From the NCBI GenBank assembly GCA_045644725.1, contig JAZRHK010000122.1:1-18836 (forward strand): a DNA stretch of 18,836 bases, written 5' to 3'. Position 1 is the first letter of the stretch. The number at the start of each line of letters is the position of its first letter. The DNA comes from CAAGNP01 sp045644725 (lineage in GTDB: Bacteria > Bacteroidota > Bacteroidia > Bacteroidales > UBA932). Shown here one piece after another: positions 6,707-13,873 of this stretch. The position numbers were made by a program, and so were the translations under genes. The notes under the pieces are model-generated. The model ran no database searches. It had not been told where the DNA came from and was given only the letters and a program-made list of their open reading frames with translations.

Positions 6707-7068
6707 TGAAACTGATTACTTTGAAAATAGCTGTCCCTACCAGGGATGGAGTAGTGGATGACCATTTCGGTCATTGTGCTTATTATACTGTGTTTACTGT
6801 AGTGGGTCAGTCTGTGGCTGGTGTGGAGACCCTTCCGTCGCCACAGGGTTGCGGATGCAAATCCAATATAGCATCAGTTCTTCAGGAGATGGGTGTGAAG
6901 GTTATGCTTGCCGGAAATATGGGGCAAGGGGCCAAAAATGTTTTGGAGAGTCACGATATACAGGTGATAAGGGGCTGCTCTGGTTCTGTAGATGAGTTGG
7001 TGAAAAGTTATCTTGCAGGCAAGGTGGCAGACTCGGGAGATAGCTGTAATCATCACGAATGTCATTAA
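6706..7068 (+). CDS. NifX/NifB-type (dinitrogenase Fe-Mo cofactor) domain protein with Cys/His tail
   Basis: A 120-residue cytoplasmic protein with the small RNase H-like fold domain shared by NifX, NifY and the NifB C-terminus, which binds iron-sulfur or iron-molybdenum precursors. Family signs are KIAVPTRDG (7-15), DDHFGHC (18-24) and the glycine-rich GNMGQGAKNVL (70-80). Extra metal-binding potential comes from the GCGC at 48-51, the GCSG at 90-93 and the tail CNHHECH (114-120). No nitrogenase gene is near, so a nitrogenase role is unlikely; iron-sulfur or molybdenum handling is the general expectation. Start: ATG at 6706, because the longer GTG start at 6655 would begin inside the terminator hairpin. 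DUF4290 follows after two bases. Confidence 0.8.
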   Translation: MKLITLKIAVPTRDGVVDDHFGHCAYYTVFTVVGQSVAGVETLPSPQGCGCKSNIASVLQEMGVKVMLAGNMGQGAKNVLESHDIQVIRGCSGSVDELVKSYLAGKVADSGDSCNHHECH

Positions 7069-7070
7069 TT

Positions 7071-7736
7071 ATGGAAGAGAAAGATAAGGATTACAATACC
7101 CAGCGTAAGAAGCTTCTTATGCCTGAGTATGGACGTAATGTCCAGAAGATGGTGGAATATGTTAAGCATATACCCGATAGAGAAAAGAGAAATGAGCAGA
7201 TTAGAGCTGTAGTGGGTGTTATGGGAACACTCAATCCCCAGTTGAGGGATATTGAGGACTTCAAGCATAAGCTATGGGATCATGTTCAGATAATTGCAGA
7301 TTTTGATATTGATATAGATTCTCCATACGATATACCCACCAGGGATATAATCACCTCAAAACCTGATCCCATGGATATCAATAGAACCCCTATCAGCGCC
7401 AGACACTATGGCCGCAATATCGAAAACATGATAGAGGTGATTGGTGCCAAGGAGGATGGTGAGGTAAAGGATGCGATGATCAGGTCCCTTGCCGTATATA
7501 TGAGGCAGCAGTATCTGATATGGAATAAGGATATGGTCACAGAAGAGACTATTTTCAATGATATAAAAATCCTTTCGAAAGGAAAGTTGCTGGTTCCGGA
7601 GCATATACATCTCGACACTATTTCGGAGAAAGAGGTGTTCAACCGTCCGGGAATAATGGGACAAAAGGAGGGACAACCATCCAGAAACCAACATAATCAC
7701 AGAAATAAAAACGGTAAAAAGCGCTGGAAAAAATAA
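7071..7736 (+). CDS. DUF4290 family protein
   Basis: A 221-residue soluble protein that I recognise as the DUF4290 family of Bacteroidetes; function unknown. Two similar segments stand out: MPEYGRNVQKMVEYVKHIPD (15-34 from the ATG at 7071) and SARHYGRNIENMIEVI (108-123), suggesting an internal repeat of a YGRNxxxMxE helix. The C-terminal 25 residues are rich in Asn, His, Lys and Arg and probably disordered and nucleic-acid binding or charged. No signal peptide or membrane segment is seen. The start at 7071 lies two bases after the previous stop; another in-frame ATG at 7059 would overlap that gene. Its stop overlaps the ftsK start (TAATG), so the two are coupled, which hints at a division or chromosome role. 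Confidence 0.82.
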   Translation: MEEKDKDYNTQRKKLLMPEYGRNVQKMVEYVKHIPDREKRNEQIRAVVGVMGTLNPQLRDIEDFKHKLWDHVQIIADFDIDIDSPYDIPTRDIITSKPDPMDINRTPISARHYGRNIENMIEVIGAKEDGEVKDAMIRSLAVYMRQQYLIWNKDMVTEETIFNDIKILSKGKLLVPEHIHLDTISEKEVFNRPGIMGQKEGQPSRNQHNHRNKNGKKRWKK

Positions 7737-10123
7737 TGAAAGAAGAACATAGGAAAATACTGAGATTTGTATGTGGGGCCTTGTTTGCCCTACTTACTGT
7801 TTTTACCCTTTACTCACTAGTTTCATATCTGTTTACATGGAACAATGACCAGAGTCTCCTGTTCCATAACAATATGCTTGATAATGTGGTCAAGGCCAGG
7901 AATGGTGGCGGCAAACTTGGCTTTGTGTGGTCCCACTTCCTGGTTGCCAAACTTTTTGGTCTCGGTGCTTTCGTGGTCCCTTTTTTCTTTGGAGGCGTAT
8001 CTGTTGTGTGCTTCAGAAAGAGTGACCTGAATCTTTTCAGATGCTTCTTTCTTACATTGATGGGAAGTATTGTCCTGTCAATGCTGTTCTCTTTTGTATT
8101 CTCGCTTTTCGGTCAGGTAGCTCTATTTGGAGAGGGAGCAGGAGGTTCGTACGGGCACTATGTGAATGAGTGGTTGTGTGCAATGTTGGGTAACTTCGGA
8201 GCTGGCGGCGTAATTCTGTTTCTGTTGCTGATCTGGGTAGTTCTTCTTAATGACAGGGTTGTTGACAAGATTAATGCACTTTTCGACAAATTGGTCCCTA
8301 AAACTGAGCCTAAAACTGAGACGAAGCCTGTTAGGAATCCAGAAATTTTGGATCTTCCTGAGGAATCCGAGGAGAAGATTTTTGAGGTAGTGGATCTGAC
8401 AGTCGGTCAGGATGACGCAGGTGTTGGTACAGAACCTGAAGATGCCCCGGCAGACCAGGCAGAGGATGAGGAGTTGCCTCCTGTTGTGGATGGCGAAGAG
8501 GATTCTGTTCCGGAGGTAGAGGAAGATGCGGCCGATGAACTTCCTCCATTGGAGGTTATCCCTGGACAGGAGGTCTCATTTGATGGAGATGATGAAAAAT
8601 GGAAAGAGAGATATGATCCTCGACTTTCATTGTCTCGTTATAAATTCCCTACTACATCACTGTTGGACGATTACCAGGCACAATGGTATGAAGTGTCCAA
8701 GGAAGAGCTTGAGAAAAATAAAGAGAAGATTGTCAACACACTCAAGGATTATAAAATCAGCATTACCAAGATCAGTGCGAGAATCGGTCCCACTGTGACC
8801 CTCTACGAAGTAGTACCTGCTCCTGGTGTGAGGGTGTCTCAAATCAAAAGACTGGAGGAGGATATTGCACTCTCTTTGGCAGCCAAAGGTGTACGAGTTG
8901 TGACATTGGTGGGCACTAATGCCATTGGAATAGAAGTGGCAAATGACAAACCCAGTGTTGTGTCTATGAAATCTGTACTTGAGGACCCTAAATTCAGGAA
9001 CAGCAAGTATGACCTTCCTGTGGTTATCGGACGTACCATATCCAATGAGGTGTTCAGTTTTGACCTGGCCAAGATGCCTCACTTGCTTGTAGCAGGTGCT
9101 ACAGGCCAGGGTAAATCTGTCGGTTTGAATGCCATCATAACATCTTTGGTTTACAAGAAGCACCCTGCGGAGTTGAAGTTTGTTATGGTAGATCCCAAAA
9201 AGGTGGAGCTTTCTCTGTATTCGCCCCTTAATGACCATTATCTGGCAAAGCTTCCCGATGAGGAGGATGCCATTATAACCGATACAGACAAGGTCGTTTA
9301 TACCTTGAAGTCCCTGTGTAAGTTGATGGATAGAAGGTATGATCTTCTGAAAGCTGCTTCTGTCAGAAATGTTAAAGAGTACAATGAGAAATTCTTGTCT
9401 CGTAAGTTGAATCCTCAGAAAGGTCACGACTATATGCCATATATTGTGGTAATTATAGATGAGTTCGCAGACCTTCTTATCACAGCAGGTAGAGATGTGG
9501 AGGAGCCTATTGCCCGTCTTGCACAGTTGGCACGTGCTATCGGTATTCACTTGGTGATAGCGACGCAGAGACCTACGACCAATATCATTACAGGTTCTAT
9601 TAAAGCCAACTTCCCTGCGAGAATTGCATTCAAGGTGATGTCAAGCATTGACTCAAAAACTATACTTGACCAGACAGGTGCAAACAGACTCATCGGTCGG
9701 GGAGATATGCTTATCATGACAGGCAGCAGTGAGCCTACGCGTGTGCAGTGTGCTTTTATTGATACACCCGAGGTGGAGAGGATTACAGATCATATCAGTT
9801 CGCAGGCAGGTTATGGTATGGCATACTTGTTGCCGGAATATGTTCCTGTAGAGGATGGGAGTTCACCTGCAATAAAGGTGAGCGGTGCCAATGAGAGGGA
9901 TGATCTTTTTAAAGAGGCGGCACGTTTGGTGGTAAGGGAGCAACAGGGATCCACATCGCTTATCCAGAGAAAGATGAACCTTGGCTACAATAGGGCAGGA
10001 AGGATTATGGACCAGTTGGAGGAGGCAGGTATTGTAGGTCCGTCAGAAGGGAGCAAGGCGAGACAGGTAAGGGTTACCAGTGTCGAGGCTCTTGAAAACA
10101 TATTCAGTACTTTAGGCTTGTAA
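7736..10123 (+). CDS. ftsK: DNA translocase FtsK
   Basis: A 795-residue hexameric DNA pump of the division septum that clears and sorts chromosome termini. Hydrophobic segments at about 10-33, 66-92, 103-130 and 156-171 anchor it in the inner membrane. A linker (about 185-290) is rich in Asp, Glu and Pro. The motor follows: alpha domain (about 310-400), Walker A GATGQGKS (454-461), Walker B VVIIDEFADL (571-580) and IATQRP (608-613). The C-terminal winged-helix gamma domain (about 721-790) contains REQQGSTSLIQRKMNLGYNR and should read polarised DNA signals. The linker is shorter than in E. coli FtsK (1329 residues) and like that of SpoIIIE-sized proteins. The ATG overlaps the DUF4290 stop by one base; the lolA-like gene begins three bases after the ftsK stop. 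Confidence 0.95.
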   Translation: MKEEHRKILRFVCGALFALLTVFTLYSLVSYLFTWNNDQSLLFHNNMLDNVVKARNGGGKLGFVWSHFLVAKLFGLGAFVVPFFFGGVSVVCFRKSDLNLFRCFFLTLMGSIVLSMLFSFVFSLFGQVALFGEGAGGSYGHYVNEWLCAMLGNFGAGGVILFLLLIWVVLLNDRVVDKINALFDKLVPKTEPKTETKPVRNPEILDLPEESEEKIFEVVDLTVGQDDAGVGTEPEDAPADQAEDEELPPVVDGEEDSVPEVEEDAADELPPLEVIPGQEVSFDGDDEKWKERYDPRLSLSRYKFPTTSLLDDYQAQWYEVSKEELEKNKEKIVNTLKDYKISITKISARIGPTVTLYEVVPAPGVRVSQIKRLEEDIALSLAAKGVRVVTLVGTNAIGIEVANDKPSVVSMKSVLEDPKFRNSKYDLPVVIGRTISNEVFSFDLAKMPHLLVAGATGQGKSVGLNAIITSLVYKKHPAELKFVMVDPKKVELSLYSPLNDHYLAKLPDEEDAIITDTDKVVYTLKSLCKLMDRRYDLLKAASVRNVKEYNEKFLSRKLNPQKGHDYMPYIVVIIDEFADLLITAGRDVEEPIARLAQLARAIGIHLVIATQRPTTNIITGSIKANFPARIAFKVMSSIDSKTILDQTGANRLIGRGDMLIMTGSSEPTRVQCAFIDTPEVERITDHISSQAGYGMAYLLPEYVPVEDGSSPAIKVSGANERDDLFKEAARLVVREQQGSTSLIQRKMNLGYNRAGRIMDQLEEAGIVGPSEGSKARQVRVTSVEALENIFSTLGL

Positions 10124-10126
10124 TTT

Positions 10127-10771
10127 ATGCGAAGAGTTCTCCATATATTGATGTTTGCAGCGTGCTTTCCGTTCAGTCTCTCGGGCCAGAGTGCCAGGGA
10201 GATAATGGAGAGGTATATGGGGGTGATAACTTCATATGAATGCCTTAGTGCTTCGTACAATTTCTCAATTGTAGGTAAGGAGGGTAATGTCAAATTTGCT
10301 ATTGACGGGGAGTTTTTCACCCAAGGAGACAAATTCATAGTCAAAACCTATATTTCAGATATCTACTGCAATGGCGAATACAAGGCTATCTATGACAAGA
10401 GCGTGCAGGAGGTTGTCCTGATTGGGCACAACAAATACGACACCAATATAAGTGAGAACCCATTTGCAGTGTTGAAAAGAGGTACTTCCGCATATACTTT
10501 TGGGGAAATGGCAGAGTCTGTGGTCTTTGGTTCGCAGGATTGCTGGAAAATGACTCTTATGCCCAAAAGCGGGAGTGCAGACCATACATCAGTTGATATA
10601 ATTGTTTCCAAGTCAGATTATTCGGTCAAGAGTATCGCCTATGCCTCCAAATCTGGTGACATATACAGTGCTGTGGTCAAATCTGTGTCCGAATCTGGAA
10701 AGAAGGATCCCTCCTTCTTCGAATTGGATATTGACAATATGCCGGATGTCGAAGTCAATGATCTCAGATAG
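10127..10771 (+). CDS. LolA-like outer-membrane lipoprotein carrier family protein
   Basis: A 214-residue periplasmic protein. Residues 1-20 form a signal peptide (MRRVLHILMF... cleavage near LSG/QS). The mature part begins AREIMERYMGVITSYECLSA, the helix that opens LolA-type folds, followed by alternating strands (for example VKFAIDGEFFTQGDKFIVK at about 54-72, and later DIYCNGEYKAIYDKSVQEV) that match the half-barrel fold of LolA, which shuttles lipoproteins to the outer membrane. Similarity to E. coli LolA is weak at sequence level, but a LolA-like gene directly after ftsK is a known arrangement also in Proteobacteria. It ends one base from the convergent NUDIX gene. Confidence 0.75.
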   Translation: MRRVLHILMFAACFPFSLSGQSAREIMERYMGVITSYECLSASYNFSIVGKEGNVKFAIDGEFFTQGDKFIVKTYISDIYCNGEYKAIYDKSVQEVVLIGHNKYDTNISENPFAVLKRGTSAYTFGEMAESVVFGSQDCWKMTLMPKSGSADHTSVDIIVSKSDYSVKSIAYASKSGDIYSAVVKSVSESGKKDPSFFELDIDNMPDVEVNDLR

Positions 10772-10772
10772 T

Positions 10773-11378
10773 TTATAGCCGACTGATCACCTCCCTTATG
10801 GATGGGTAAGTGTTTTTCATGCACTCACTTATCTCTTCCCTCTTTAACCATACTGCAGATGTGATGTCTTCCTCCAGTTGTGGGGTCAGGTCCTGCATTT
10901 CAGCGACTGACATCCTGTACCAGTATGTGTCCTTAAGGTAAAACTTGCCATCTCTGTGGTATGTGTGGTGTGTTACGCAGAGGAGTCCTTTTTGTTCTAT
11001 ATTCTTTACTCCGCACTCCTCTTCCACTTCGCGTACGGCTGTAAGTGCTATGTCTTCACCTTCCTCCTGTTTTCCTTTTGGAAGGTCCCATACACCGTTT
11101 CTGAAGATGAAAAGGTGCTCTCCATCCGGGTTTTCCACAATTCCTCCGGCGGCATTTATTGGGGTAAAATGTGATGCCAGTTTTTTGTATACAGCATCTG
11201 GGTCTTCTGCTACGATATATAGTCTGGCAATCTGTTTGGAGCGATCAAACATACATGGTATATCTGAGAGATCCGAATACTCTCCACCTGTCAGGATCAC
11301 CGCTTGGTGGTCTTGGGAACAATTGTCAGTTTTACTGCAGATTACGATCTTTCGTTGGTCGAAGTAGATTTGGTGCAT
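10773..11378 (-). CDS. NUDIX hydrolase with extra N-terminal region
   Basis: A 201-residue cytoplasmic pyrophosphohydrolase that cleaves nucleoside diphosphates linked to another group; substrate unknown. The NUDIX box fits the consensus fully: G102, E108, R116-E117, E120-E121 and G123 (GKQEEGEDIALTAVREVEEE followed by CGV). AAGGIVENPDGE (76-87) and WDLPKGK (97-103) are the usual strands before it. The first 70 residues are not part of the minimal domain (about 130 residues) and I do not recognise them; the region includes QAVILTGGEYSDLSD. The gene is divergent from pyrE and convergent with the lolA-like gene, with no visible terminator between. Confidence 0.88.
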   Translation of the reverse strand: MHQIYFDQRKIVICSKTDNCSQDHQAVILTGGEYSDLSDIPCMFDRSKQIARLYIVAEDPDAVYKKLASHFTPINAAGGIVENPDGEHLFIFRNGVWDLPKGKQEEGEDIALTAVREVEEECGVKNIEQKGLLCVTHHTYHRDGKFYLKDTYWYRMSVAEMQDLTPQLEEDITSAVWLKREEISECMKNTYPSIREVISRL

Positions 11379-11394
11379 GGCTATTTTTTAAGTA

Positions 11395-11426
11395 TTGGCA
11401 AAAGTATAATATTTTCATTATATTTG
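11395..11426 (+). promoter_or_regulatory. Candidate promoter of the pyrE operon
   Basis: TATATTTG (11419-11426) matches the -7 consensus; TTGG (11395-11398), 20 bases upstream, is an imperfect -33 element. Transcription would start near 11433, about 17 bases before the pyrE ATG. It overlaps the NUDIX promoter box. Confidence 0.5.
11399..11406 (-). promoter_or_regulatory. Candidate -7 box for the NUDIX gene
   Basis: On the minus strand TACTTTTG matches TAnnTTTG. The start of transcription would be near 11392, about 14 bases before the ATG at 11378. No clear -33 element is seen. Confidence 0.45.
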
Positions 11427-11449
11427 TGTGTTTAAATAGATATAATATT
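11405..11449. repeat. 9-base direct repeat flanking the pyrE -7 box
   Basis: TATAATATT occurs at 11405-11413 and again at 11441-11449, 36 bases apart, on either side of the pyrE -7 box; the second copy touches the start codon. The surrounding DNA is AT-rich, so chance is possible. Confidence 0.4.
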
Positions 11450-12082
11450 ATGAGTACTATAGAGAAAAATGTAGCCAAACATCTATTGGAGATTGAGGCT
11501 GTAAAATTGAGCCCTGAGAAACCTTTTACTTGGGCATCAGGTTGGAAATCGCCTATCTATTGCGACAATAGGAAAATCTATTCATATCCTGCAATCAGAC
11601 GTGAGATCTGTGAGTACTTCAAGACCATCATAGAGGAGCGCTATTCTGATGTGGATATCATCGCAGGTATCGCTACAGGTGCCATCGGTTACGGAGCTAT
11701 CGTGGCAGAGATGATGAACAAACCTTTTATCTATGTCCGCTCTTCAGCTAAAGATCATGGCCTTCAGAACCAGGTGGAGGGTATTCTTCCTCAAGGAGCA
11801 AAAGTGGTGGTAATTGAGGACTTGGTGTCTACTGGAGGAAGCAGCTTGGCAGCTGTGGATGCACTTCAGAAAAATGGTGCAATAATAGAAGGTACCATCG
11901 CTATCTTCTCTTATAATTTTGATAAAGCCAGAAAAGGTTTCGAGAACGCAAATGTAGAGCTTTACACACTCTCAAACTATGATGCACTTCTTGATGAAGC
12001 AGTGGCATCGGACTACATTTCAGCAACTGATGTGGAGATGTTGAGAGAGTGGAGATATTCACCTGATACTTGGGGCAAATAA
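11450..12082 (+). CDS. pyrE: Orotate phosphoribosyltransferase
   Basis: A 210-residue enzyme joining orotate and PRPP to make OMP in pyrimidine synthesis. The PRPP-binding motif VVVIEDLVSTGGSS (119-132) is complete. YVRSSAKDHGLQNQVEG (95-111) is the flexible catalytic loop region, with K101, H103 and G104 in the family positions. FTWASGWKSPIYCDNRK (26-42) is the orotate-side signature. ATG at 11450 gives the normal family length; a longer frame reaching back to 11171 would run through the promoter and the antisense of the NUDIX gene. The next gene begins one base after the stop. Confidence 0.96.
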   Translation: MSTIEKNVAKHLLEIEAVKLSPEKPFTWASGWKSPIYCDNRKIYSYPAIRREICEYFKTIIEERYSDVDIIAGIATGAIGYGAIVAEMMNKPFIYVRSSAKDHGLQNQVEGILPQGAKVVVIEDLVSTGGSSLAAVDALQKNGAIIEGTIAIFSYNFDKARKGFENANVELYTLSNYDALLDEAVASDYISATDVEMLREWRYSPDTWGK

Positions 12083-12083
12083 T

Positions 12084-12512
12084 ATGGCAGCCACTCAAGT
12101 AAGGGGAAGAGATCTTCTCGTCAAACACCCCCCTGTGGTCCTTTATACCCTTTTTTCTGATTTGAGGAGATTTGCTGAAAATCTTCCTGCAGACATGAAA
12201 GAGAAGGTACAGGTGGAGGCTGACTGCATAGTAGCCTCTGTACAGGGGATGGAGATGGGTATGAGAGTGGAGCAGAGAATTCCCTATTCATTGATAACTC
12301 TCTCTGAGACAGGAAAGTTCCCTTTCCCCATAAAGATCCACTTTCACTTCTCACCTGTGGGAGCTGACAGTTCGCATTTTCATTTGGAGTTTTGTGCCGA
12401 ACTTCCTACTATGGTAAAGATGATGGTGGGCAATAAATTCCAGGAGATGGTGGATAAAATTACAGATCAGATAGAACAGGCCCTTAATGGCCAAATGCCT
12501 GCGACAGTGTAA
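12084..12512 (+). CDS. Small SRPBCC-like (START fold) protein of unknown function
   Basis: A 142-residue soluble protein. It opens with short strands and a helical segment (LFSDLRRFAENLPADMKEKV, 24-43), continues with strands (VQVEADCIVASVQGMEMGMR, 43-62; IKIHFHFSPV, 83-92; SSHFHLEFCAELP, 96-108) and ends in a long amphipathic helix (about 108-135). This is the layout of SRPBCC or polyketide-cyclase-like ligand-binding folds. No catalytic residues can be assigned. The gene lies one base after pyrE, and its stop overlaps the start of the rRNA methyltransferase (TAATG), so it is locked into this operon, but that does not reveal its ligand. Confidence 0.65.
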   Translation: MAATQVRGRDLLVKHPPVVLYTLFSDLRRFAENLPADMKEKVQVEADCIVASVQGMEMGMRVEQRIPYSLITLSETGKFPFPIKIHFHFSPVGADSSHFHLEFCAELPTMVKMMVGNKFQEMVDKITDQIEQALNGQMPATV

Positions 12513-13861
12513 TGGAAAATATCTTGCCGATAGAGTTCCTGAAAAGAATAAAAGATGAATTCGGAGAGCCCCAAGCAGGGAGACTCTCCGAATTGCTTAA
12601 TGGCTCATCTCCAGTTACAGTAAGAATCAACCCCGCCAAGGTAGTGTCCTCTGAAGAACTTAATACTCTCCCGATCGACAGTACAGTAAGTATAGTTGGG
12701 CGTTCCCAATGGGGGTGTGTTCTCAAGGAGAGGCCGGTATTTACGCTGGATCCCCTTTTTCACGCCGGGTGCTACTATGTGCAGGAGGCCTCATCTATGG
12801 CCATAGAGAGCCAGATGGAGAGTTGTCTGGCATTGCGTAGCGGCAATCCGGACGGCAAGTTAAGGGTGCTGGACCTGTGTGCTGCCCCTGGTGGAAAATC
12901 TACCCATCTTCTTTCGATGCTGAAGGATTGCCCTGGGGCAATGTTGGTCTCAAATGAGGTCATACGTGCACGTGCGACCATCCTTTCCGAGAATATCGCC
13001 AAATGGGGGGCTGCAAATGTGGTGGTTACAAATAATGACCCTGCCGATTTCGGAACATTTGAAGGATTTTTCGATTTGGTGGTGGTCGATGCCCCTTGTT
13101 CAGGTGAAGGGATGTTCCGCAAGGATCCCGCATCCCGACAGGAGTGGTCTCCAGAACATGTTGAGCAGTGTGCTGCACGCCAAAGGAGGATTGTGGCAGA
13201 TATATGGCCGGCATTGCGTAGTGGAGGTATAATGCTCTATTCCACCTGTACCTTCAACCATTGGGAAAATGGGGACAACCTGAACTGGATTGCCTCTGAA
13301 CTTGGGGGCGAGGTGCTCCATTCGGAGCAATGTTTCCCTGGGGATGAGTATGGTGAGGGATTCTTCTATGGTGTCGTCCGCAAGAGTGGGGACGAACCTC
13401 ATACTGTGATAAAAGATCCGATGCGTGGAGCAGCAGTGAAGCCATATAAGGATTGTCTTGATTTTGTGAATGATGGTTTTGTGTGCTGCCGCAAGGGCGA
13501 TCTGGTGAAGGCCTATCCTGCCGATGTGGCAAATGATATGATTTATGTAGAGAGCCATCTGAGGACCGTCTCTTCCGGTGTGGCTGCTGCTACAGTAATC
13601 GAGGGTGCCAAGGGACGCAGCATGGTACCGGAGGCAGACATTGCATTGGGCGAAGCTCTCCGTAGGGGCATTTTCCCGGAGGTGGAGCTGCAGCTCGAAG
13701 ATGCATTGAAATTTTTGAGGAAGGATGCTCTTGCCTTCCCGTCAGCTCCCAAGGGGTATCTGCTATTGACATATAAAGGTGTGCCGCTCGGATTTGTCAA
13801 GAATATAGGGAACAGATCAAATAACCTTTGGCCACAAGGCTGGAGGATAAGAAATGTGTAA
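12512..13861 (+). CDS. RsmF/NOL1-NOP2-Sun type rRNA cytosine-C5 methyltransferase
   Basis: A 449-residue SAM-dependent enzyme that methylates carbon 5 of a cytosine in rRNA. Motif I LDLCAAPGGKSTH (120-132), motif IV DAPCSGEG (193-200, with C196) and motif VI STCTF (244-248, catalytic C246) are all intact, giving the two cysteines of the NOL1/NOP2/Sun mechanism. An N-terminal region (1-115) with VRINPAK leads into the core. The C-terminal part (about 300-449), ending in YKGVPLGFVKNIGNRSNNLW, fits the RsmF-type PUA-like RNA-binding extension. Length is close to E. coli RsmF (479). Whether the target is the RsmF position of 16S rRNA or another cytosine cannot be told here. Its ATG overlaps the preceding stop by one base. 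Confidence 0.9.
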   Translation: MENILPIEFLKRIKDEFGEPQAGRLSELLNGSSPVTVRINPAKVVSSEELNTLPIDSTVSIVGRSQWGCVLKERPVFTLDPLFHAGCYYVQEASSMAIESQMESCLALRSGNPDGKLRVLDLCAAPGGKSTHLLSMLKDCPGAMLVSNEVIRARATILSENIAKWGAANVVVTNNDPADFGTFEGFFDLVVVDAPCSGEGMFRKDPASRQEWSPEHVEQCAARQRRIVADIWPALRSGGIMLYSTCTFNHWENGDNLNWIASELGGEVLHSEQCFPGDEYGEGFFYGVVRKSGDEPHTVIKDPMRGAAVKPYKDCLDFVNDGFVCCRKGDLVKAYPADVANDMIYVESHLRTVSSGVAAATVIEGAKGRSMVPEADIALGEALRRGIFPEVELQLEDALKFLRKDALAFPSAPKGYLLLTYKGVPLGFVKNIGNRSNNLWPQGWRIRNV

Positions 13862-13873
13862 TTTGTAAAATTT

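Noticed and set aside
6706..7068. Evidence for nitrogen fixation
   Set aside because: The NifX/NifB-type domain is widespread in non-fixing anaerobes, and no nifHDK-like gene is in the window.
8657..9550. A 297-codon open frame antisense to ftsK
   Set aside because: It lies wholly opposite a conserved motor domain, has no recognisable motif or signal, and its composition is that expected from the reverse of a coding frame.
11171..11449. A longer PyrE with about 93 extra residues
   Set aside because: The extension is antisense to the NUDIX gene and includes the promoter region; the ATG at 11450 gives the normal length.
13100..13558. A 152-codon antisense frame in the rRNA methyltransferase gene
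   Set aside because: It is opposite intact catalytic motifs and shows no independent coding signs.
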